Below the pieces are notes generated by a model. The model worked only from the letters and a program-made list of their open reading frames with translations, was not told the origin of the DNA and ran no database searches. Positions 57,636-64,000 of a stretch of DNA of 64,000 nucleotides are shown in pieces. A program made the translations under genes and the position numbers. This stretch comes from Calcarisporiella thermophila CBS 279.70 (taxonomy: Eukaryota; Calcarisporiellomycota). Location of the stretch: NCBI RefSeq assembly GCF_041956535.1, contig NW_027192194.1, forward strand, positions 674,545 through 738,544. Reading direction: 5' to 3'. The stretch's first letter is position 1. Every line of letters starts with the position of its first letter.

Positions 57636-58348
57636 GGTTATCTTTTCTTTTTAGAGGGGAGAATGGATTCCGGGGAGGAAAATTACGGGTGGAGGAGGAG
57701 AAGAGATAAGGGGGGGGGGATAGAGAATACGAGATAGCAAAGAAAATTAAAAGGCTGGATAATGCCCGTTGGAGTGCGCTGTTTAATGGATTATTCGAGG
57801 GCGGTCACCGAGCCTCTTCCTTCCCCGGTAAGGGTTGTGAGTGCTTGAGAGTAGATTGGCGAACCTAGAGAATCATCAAAGAGCTATTAGAATGCATTCT
57901 CATTGCGCTGCATGAGGAGGCAAGATGCAGGCCGCCATGAGCACTTACGTGGTGGTAAGCCTTTGTTCGGCGCCGAATGTTAACGCCGAGATATCAACAG
58001 TGAGATGGGGGAGATGTTTTGAGAGAGGTGGAGAGAAAAGGGGTCAAGAAATAGTCAAGATGGCGAGCTTATTCAAAGGCTAATAACTCTTAGGAAAAAG
58101 CTTGTGATGAATTGAAATCAAAGTTGGGACAGGGAATCTGCATGCGGCTTTTATTTGCCGTTCCTGAGCCCTTCTAAGATGTTGGGGTTGGGAAGGGGGG
58201 GGGAGGAAAATCCCCTGGAGCCTCGTATTTCGGCCAGACACTTGGGCCAATGAAGGGGGGCCGTGTGCGAGAATTAACACAAACATCCAAAATAGAACAC
58301 AAAATCAAAACAGCGCAGTCGCGCGGCTATTTTATTTGCCCCCCCAGC
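57636..58348. other. INO1 promoter and ARG8 3' flank
   Basis: 713 bp, GC-poor to mixed, with a purine-rich run just upstream of INO1. I looked for a CATGTGAAAT (UAS-INO) and did not find one. Confidence 0.45.
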
Positions 58349-60005
58349 CTACAGCTGCTGGTGAAACTCCTCAACCGCCTCCTCCAAAATCCGAACTCCC
58401 TGGTCAGCCTCTTCACGTGTCAGCACCAGCGGCGGCACCACCCGAATGGTGTTTTTGCCCGCGGTGATGATGAGCAGCCCGCGCTCGCGCGCCAGGTTGG
58501 TGAGCGGGGTGGGGTCGCGCGTGAACTGCACGCCCAGAATCAAGCCTCTCCCGCGGATCTCCGTGATGAGCGAGGGGTATTTCTGCCGAAGCGTGTCGAG
58601 GCGCGCCCGCAGGTGGTCGCCGACGGTGCGCACGTTGTCGAGGACCGGCTGGCTGCTGAGGCGGGAGAAGACCTTGCGCGCGACGCTACAGGCGAGCGGA
58701 TTGCCGCCAAACGTGGTCCCGTGTTCCCCTATCACAAAGCAAATCAGTAACCGTGGCCCAAAAAAGAATCAATTCCCTTCCATCCGTCCGGCCGTGGATG
58801 GCTTGCTCACCTAGCTTGATCACATCAGCCACCCTTTCGCTGACCAGAATGGCGCCGATGGGGACGCCGTTCGCCAGGGGCTTTGCGACGGTCAAGATGT
58901 CGGGCCGAATGTCTTCCTGCAGGTGCTGGTGGGCCCAGACCTTGCCGGTGCGAGATAGGCCGCACTATTAGGGAGAGGGGATCCAAAGAAGAAGGGTTAG
59001 TAAGCATGCGATGTGCAGAGCAAATCCTCCCAACGGCCATCTACCTGGATCTCATCGAAGATCAAGAGCGCGCCCACCTCATCGCATTTACGCCGCAGCT
59101 CACGCAAGAACTCTTCGCTCGCAACGTGTACGCCGCCCTCGCCCTGGATGGGCTCCACGATCACCGCACACGTCTCTGGTGTGATTAGCTCGCGGATGCC
59201 GGCGACGTCGTTGTAGCGCCCGTGCTTCACTCCTGGGATCAGCGGGGCGAATGGCTTCTGATACTTTGGGTTGGGGGTCACGGAGAGGGCGCCCATGGAG
59301 CGGCCATGGAAGCCGCCCTCGAACGAAACAATCTCCCAGCGCGTCCTTCCATCCTGTTCCGCTAGATGTTTCCCCCACTTTCGGGCAAACTTCAGCGCGC
59401 CCTCATTGGCCTCAGTGCCCGAGTTGGAAAAGAACACCCGCTGCATTCCGGGGGCGGCCTCGATCAATTGCTGGGCCAGTTCCCCGGCATGCTCATTGTG
59501 GTAGAGATTCGACAGGTGGACGACCCGATTGGCCTGCTCGTACAGCGTCTGGGCGACCTCGGGATCGGCATGGCCCAGGGCATTGACCGAGATCCCGGCG
59601 GTAAAGTCGAGGTAACGGCGATTAGCGCTGTCAAAGACGTAGCAGCCCTTGCCGTGGGTGAAGATTAACGGGGGGCGCGCATAGACATTGACCGTATACT
59701 GGGCATAGCGTTTGAGGGCTTGAGCGGTCTCCGGGTTTGTCTCAGCATCTAGATGCGTCTAGGAAATCATGGGGTAAGTGGCCCTCTCTTTTCACAAGCA
59801 CAGTGGACCCCTTACCTTTTTCCCGGCGAATCTCGAGCTTGTCGCACTCAAGCAGCGAATCTTAGGAGTCGCCATTCCATCAATACCAAGAGGTTACCAT
59901 GTTGCCATCGGGGTGGAGAAGAACAATACTTACTGTGGTCGGGGTACGGCTTGTGAGAGCTTGCGGGAGCATCCGCAGCCGCGCTAGGCTCTGGATTCGG
60001 TTCAT
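58349..60005 (-). CDS. ARG8: Acetylornithine aminotransferase, mitochondrial
   Basis: Five exons from ATG 60005 to stop 58349. Exon 1 (60005-59934) encodes the Arg-rich start [20 protein letters not shown], a mitochondrial presequence; a 45-nt exon ([15 protein letters not shown]) follows. The core starts [18 protein letters not shown], then [38 protein letters not shown], the cofactor region [21 protein letters not shown] and the PLP lysine in [31 protein letters not shown] is the usual substrate region. It makes N-acetylornithine from the semialdehyde in arginine biosynthesis. Class III aminotransferase relatives exist, but the combined motifs favour ARG8 over ornithine aminotransferase. 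Confidence 0.93.
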
Positions 60006-60768
60006 TACCGGTTAGTCGTTTAGGATAGAGAAGGCTGGCACGTTGGCACGGGGGAAAAAGGGGCGAGAAGGGAAGAATGCAATGAATAGGAGAGTATGAA
60101 AAGTAGTAATATCAAGAGAACAGGCCAAGAGGACGAGGGGTTACCTAACCTTGCCCCTGTCCGCAGGCGAATGGGAAAGTGAGCAATTAATTTTTTCTCA
60201 TCATTACTATGTCTAAGCTGGATCTGGCTGGCTCCGAATTCTCTCGGCCCCAAAATCGATGAGGTGGGGGGGAGGAGTTTGAAGCAAATCATGCGAGTTT
60301 CGACCACGACGTCTCCCCCCCCCCTCCCGTGTCTTGCTCGCCATGGGCCGCCCTGTTTTGATATAGGGGCCGTGAAGGAGCCCGCCGTCGACGCCCCCGG
60401 CCTTGTTTGATTCGGAGGCCTTCAATCACAGTCATGCTTTTTGCTTGGATATGGATCCCGTCCACCCGTCTCTGAAATCGTTGGTTTTATTCTACAAAGG
60501 TCATAGGTCTTGGAGTGTCCATCAAGAAAAAGCACACACACAAACACACACACACACAAACAAACAAACACAAAAAACAAAATAAAGACATCAAAGCAAT
60601 GCAGGATATTGTCCTTGTATATATGTATAGCTTTATACTGTGTTATATATTAAAACGGGTCGCCCCGGCTGCAGTCCCCGGCGGAACCGCGGTTGCCTCT
60701 TCCGTGCCATTCGATGTTGCACCCGCGCTCCCCTCGCTACACATGCGGAGGAGTGAGTCGGGTTGAAG
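60006..60768. other. ARG8 promoter and HSF-type gene 3' flank
   Basis: 763 bp with a (CA)n microsatellite, listed separately. A minus frame 60020-60307 lacks family resemblance. Confidence 0.45.
60531..60580. repeat. (CA)n / (CAAA)n microsatellite
   Basis: About 50 bases of CACACA with CAAACAAACA in the middle, downstream of the HSF-type gene. Confidence 0.85.
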
Positions 60769-61992
60769 TCATCCGGTGGTCACGTTCGTGGTAGCATGGG
60801 AATTAAGCATGGGGTGGTGGGGCATCGCAAGCCCTTGGGAATAGAAGTCGATGCTATCGCCGAGGGGGGCGGCCCCGATCTTGGCGGGGAGGATGGGGGT
60901 GGCGGGGGCGGCGGGGAGGATGGGGGTGGCGGGGGCGGCGGGGGGGGCGGAGGAATGGATGGGCGTGGTATCATTAGCAGCGGGGGTGGCGCCGGAGTAC
61001 AGGTTATAGAGGATTTGCTGGTGGGAGGAGTCGGTGGGGGTGGAAATAAATATCGAGGGGCGGTCGCTCTCCTTCAAGTGGGGTTGCTCGAAGTGTCCAT
61101 TGGAGGGGGTGGCGGAGGCGACGCTTGGCTGGCGCGTGACGTGCTCCATTAAACTCTTTAGCATCTGCTGCTGCATCGCTTGCCGCCGGCGCGTCTCGTT
61201 CAGCACGCGCATCATCTCGCCCAGGTTCTCCTGCAGCGCCGACATTTGCTGCATCATATCCTGCTGGGACACCTGCATCATGGCCACGTGCGACTGAAGG
61301 TCGCAGGCGTCACGGCGGGTCTCGTCGAGGGCCTTCCGCTTGATCTCCTCAAGGAGGTCGGGGCGCCCGCGCAGGAACCGGCTATGGCTGAACTCCCATA
61401 TCTGATTTTCCGAGTTGGTGCGTTGCCCGCGCGGCGATTTGTTGACCTTGTGGAAGCCATACCTAGGGGGAGGGGGAAAAGGTCAGCCAACTCCTCTCCA
61501 CAATACTAGACTCTGCCGATGGGGCCTACTTACATGTTCAGTTGCCGGACAAAGCTCGAGAAGTTGTTGTGTTTGAAGTGGAGGGGGAGGACTTGTCTTG
61601 AGAATTCCGCAATATTACACACAATGAATGAGGTGCCCAGGTAGTTCCACGCTAAGAGATGATTATGCTTGTTATCATTGACCATACTAAAGAGAGGGGG
61701 GGGGGGGAGGGAAGGGAGAAGGGGAGAGGTCAGTTATCAGGGCCGGATGAAATGGACATTCCATGCTCGATGCTTACTTATACAATTTATGTACGAATGT
61801 GTTTTGGTTGCTAGGATTGTTGGACTTGCTTGGGGTTTGCATGGCTGGGGGCTGCAGCATCATGGCCCCCATCCCATACTCGTCCAGCCTGGGTGAATCT
61901 ATGGAAAATGGAGATGTGGGGGAGGGAATGGGGGAGGGGGAGTGGTTGGTGATGAGGGCATTCAGCGAGGGCTGTTTGTACATTTCACTCAT
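60769..61992 (-). CDS. HSF-type transcription factor
   Basis: Three exons (61992-61778, 61686-61534, 61462-60769) give 353 residues. A Ser/Pro-rich start (MSEMYKQPSLNALITNH) leads into the DNA-binding domain: FVHKLYNMVNDNKHNHLLAW, TSFIVCNIAEFSRQVLPLHFK, NNFSSFVRQLNMYGFHKV and WEFSHSRFLRGRPDLLEEIKRK, all standard for HSF winged helices. A heptad-type coiled coil (SQQDMMQQMSALQENLGEM) follows, then a Pro/Ala-rich tail. The plain DNA-binding-domain-plus-coil plan also fits Mga1-type factors that act in filamentous growth, so heat control is not proven. The tail holds a duplicated nine-residue unit. Confidence 0.9.
60886..60939 (-). repeat. Perfect 27-bp tandem duplication in the HSF-type gene
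   Basis: Two identical adjacent 27-bp units (60886-60912 and 60913-60939) encode APATPILPA twice in a row. The identity at DNA level points to recent duplication. Confidence 0.85.
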
Positions 61993-63091
61993 GGAGCAAG
62001 GGTAATGGCGCAACGCAAAATGAGAAGTATTCAGGGCTGAGCAGCTGGAAGGGGGAATGAGCAGAAAAAGCAAGGGCAGCAGGCGGCAAGGGCAGGGGCT
62101 ATGGCAATGACGGAGGGGAAAGGCAATGGGGAGAGGCTGTTTGCAAATGCAATGGGCAAATCGTGCAGAGCAACGGAGGGGGAGCACGGCAAAGGCAAGT
62201 ACTTAAAATAGAGGACGCATGTGGACACGGACTGCCTTTTTGAAGGTGACTGTGCGGCTAAGCAAACCTTATCTCCAGCGGACACAAAAGGGAACCGGGA
62301 GGGCTGGGCTCCCGCGAACAGAGCAGCGGCTGGACAGCTTAGGGGCAGGCCGTGGGTCATTATCTAATCGGGCCGCCCGGCTCCCTGCGCGCTAACAAAC
62401 AAACGCTGGACGCTTTGTGCGATGGTGCTGTGAAACCGGCATCCAGGTTCTCAGGCCTGGCTGCCTGCTACCCGCTGTCATCACCCCCGTGCGCCGGGGG
62501 GGTTTCGACACCGCTGGGCCGGTCCCTGGGAGCGGTTCATTTGCGTCACGCGATCCATCCTGCTCGCGTCGCCCGAGCACGCATCCCAAGGCCCTGGCCC
62601 TTATCCTGTGCTCTCCTTGCAAAGCACGGGGCCGGTCTGAAACATGCAAATGGCACTCCGAGAGGGGGTTCTGACAGGCCAGAAGGGCCCGCCGTGCCCA
62701 TTCGACGCGCCCGATAAGCTTTCAAACTCATCCCCCCCAAATCCCCTGCCCGCTCGCCCACAACGTGGGCCTCGCCTTCCCCCGTCACCAACCAGCGCGC
62801 GCACCCTCGGGCGGATCACGCCATCCATGCCTAGGTTTCCAACCTACCCGCCCGCCCCTGATTGGTGCATTTCCCCGGCCGGATTTGGACTTATTAAATT
62901 TCATTTTCATTTCCACCTGGTCTTGATCCCATTTTCCTCACGCACCCAACCCCTTCTCACGAGAGCTCCCCTTCCCCTTCCTCTTGCTATTTAGGGCCGC
63001 CAGCCTCTTTGCTTGCTCTTCTCGCGCCTTCTCCCCCCTGCCCCCCTCTTGCCTTGTTCCTTGCAACACCAGCAGCTAATCCCATCATTCA
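61993..63091. other. Divergent region between HSF-type gene and secreted peptide gene
   Basis: 1.1 kb, very GC-rich in the middle, with frames on both strands (to 137 codons) that lack family resemblance. An inverted CCAAT (ATTGG) lies at 62861-62865, 227 bp before the peptide start, then a T-rich segment with TTATTAAATT (62891-62900). Probably two promoters. Confidence 0.5.
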
Positions 63092-63265
63092 ATGTCGCGC
63101 ATTTTGGTGCTAGGAGTGATCCTGCTCGCCGTCGCCACGGTGTGCTGGGCCGTCCCCGTGCCATCCGATTCCAAAAAGGATGACGCAGAGCTGAAGAAGC
63201 GCGCATTCTGCGGTGGAGATCCCACCCCCCAGTGCCATGGCCGTCGCCATGGTGGTCATCACTAA
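63092..63265 (+). CDS. Small secreted Kex2-type peptide precursor, His-rich C-terminus
   Basis: A 57-residue frame, not matched to a family. The N-terminal 20 residues (MSRILVLGVILLAVATVCWA) form a clear signal peptide. Then comes a 17-residue acidic/Lys segment (VPVPSDSKKDDAELK) ending in Lys-Arg, a Kex2 site, and a C-terminal stretch of 20 residues with two cysteines seven residues apart and five histidines (CGGDPTPQC then HGRRHGGHH). The plan, signal peptide, short pro-region and dibasic cleavage before a small cysteine-containing peptide, is that of fungal secreted signal peptides or antimicrobial-type peptides. The five histidines suggest metal binding. A matching start context, CAATG, and stop TAA follow. 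Confidence 0.65.
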   Translation: MSRILVLGVILLAVATVCWAVPVPSDSKKDDAELKKRAFCGGDPTPQCHGRRHGGHH

Positions 63266-63752
63266 TTCAACTGTTTTTTTTTCATTTTTGCAGTCTTACT
63301 AATTCTCTTTTGGTCTCCTTAATCTCATGTTGGTTGGATGTAACCCTTAAGTTATTCTTATTTTGGTCTGTGTCTCTCCTTGATTGTCCCCCGTCCCCCT
63401 CTCCTTCCACGGACATGCATGTCTAGTCCCTCTTCCCCCCTCTCTCATTTTTTTTATATATCTATCCCCATATTTAGCGTAGCCGTCGCTGTTTGGTTTT
63501 CGTTTACTAGTACCTAATCCATTGTGCTGTATAATTGGGTTGTTGTTTTTATTCCTTCTTTTCATTACTCAATCATAATCTTTCACTGCAATGGCCTTAT
63601 CTATTATATATATATAAGTAAAAGAACAAATCAGAATCGTTTCACAAATGTGTATAGTCGTGTGTATAGAGGTTGGGGGAGAGAGAGAGAGAAAGAGAGA
63701 GAGGAGCGGGGGGAGGGGGAGAGGGGCAGAGCCCGAGTCTATCCGTGGCCGG
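63266..63752. other. Convergent 3' flanks with GA-rich and AT-rich tracts
   Basis: Contains (AT)n at 63603-63615 and a GA-rich microsatellite at 63675-63712. No gene. Confidence 0.5.
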
Positions 63753-64000
63753 TCATACGGCCTTTGGGTTCCGTGACATCCGCCTGGCTAATAGGATGAA
63801 GAAGAGGGTGTACTCCGTCAGCTCCTCCTTGATCATGAAGAGCAATGCCTGCGAGAGGACGGCCTTGGTGATTTGTGCTTGCATTCCCTAATGGGGCATC
63901 AAGAAAAAAAAGAGGGCCTCCGCCAATCAGTCACCATCGCTCGTGGAGGGCGCAACCTCCTCTCGGCAATCCCTTACCTTGTACCATCCGGACACTCCCT
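63753..64000 (-). CDS. Mitochondrial-carrier family protein, peroxisomal type (3' end only)
   Basis: Two exons of the C-terminus are in the window: 64000-63978 and 63887-63753, joined after GVSGWYKG. The last 50 residues, YKGMQAQITKAVLSQALLF and MIKEELTEYTLFFILLARR, carry the carrier pattern G-(L/W)-Y-K-G-(M/L)-x(3)-(I/L)-x-K-x-VL-x-(Q/T)-AL-x-F that is found in PMP34/ANT1, the peroxisomal adenine-nucleotide carrier. The rest lies beyond base 64000. Subfamily is inference from this short piece. Confidence 0.65.

Noticed and set aside
56148-57737. A 529-codon plus-strand open frame over INO1
   Set aside because: It lies antisense to a gene with all INO1 motifs, and its His/Val/Gly/Asp-rich composition results from codon bias of the true strand (third-position G/C). 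No family resemblance.

Overview
The window is nuclear DNA from a filamentous, chitin-walled fungus. Nearly every gene can be assembled from short exons separated by small introns of about 50-150 nt with GTAAGT-like donors and TAG/CAG acceptors. The gene set is fungal: chitin synthase, eisosome Pil1, Nic96, NCE101, an Opy2-like membrane anchor, an ACR3/ACR2 arsenic pair and a LIM-type RhoGAP. A folliculin with its C-terminal half, an O-fucosyltransferase-like protein, an MFSD10-like carrier, a Yippee protein and methylcrotonyl-CoA carboxylase argue against budding yeast. They fit an early-diverging lineage such as Mucoromycota, but that placement is inference. No rRNA, tRNA, CRISPR array or intact transposon was recognised.

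Layout, left to right: a partial MFS transporter (minus, left edge); an Arg/Asp-repeat Lge1-like protein (minus); folliculin (plus); a membrane-bound PHP phosphoesterase (minus); an Azf1-like C2H2 factor (plus); a farnesylatable DnaJ of the Ydj1 class (minus); Pil1 with a long Pro/Gln tail (plus); a Lys-Gly-repeat cell-surface protein (minus); then three large tandem minus genes, LIM-C1-RhoGAP, Nic96 and methylcrotonyl-CoA carboxylase alpha. From 29.6 kb come an Opy2-like anchor, COX16, NCE101, the fucosyltransferase-like protein, nicotinate phosphoribosyltransferase and MFSD10-like carrier (divergent), the arsenite exporter ACR3 and arsenate reductase ACR2 (divergent), chitin synthase and CK2 beta (divergent), and glycyl-tRNA synthetase.

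From about 49.6 kb the DNA becomes more GC-rich and genes carry fewer introns: an intronless bacterial-looking methyltransferase, a pyrimidine 5'-nucleotidase-like HAD protein, Yippee, an intronless SLC35F6-like transporter, inositol-3-phosphate synthase (one intron), acetylornithine aminotransferase, an HSF-type factor, a 57-residue secreted Kex2-type peptide precursor, and the 3' end of a peroxisomal-type mitochondrial-carrier gene at the right edge.

Most genes are unrelated housekeeping loci. Two functional groupings stand out. ACR3 and ACR2 share a 499-bp intergenic region with a 10-bp inverted repeat and together form an arsenate reduction/arsenite export module. Several proteins serve the cell surface (chitin synthase, Pil1, Opy2-like anchor, Lys-Gly wall protein, secreted peptide, fucosyltransferase-like protein). 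Exon boundaries were worked out by hand from splice consensus and family alignment from memory, so single-exon details may be off.
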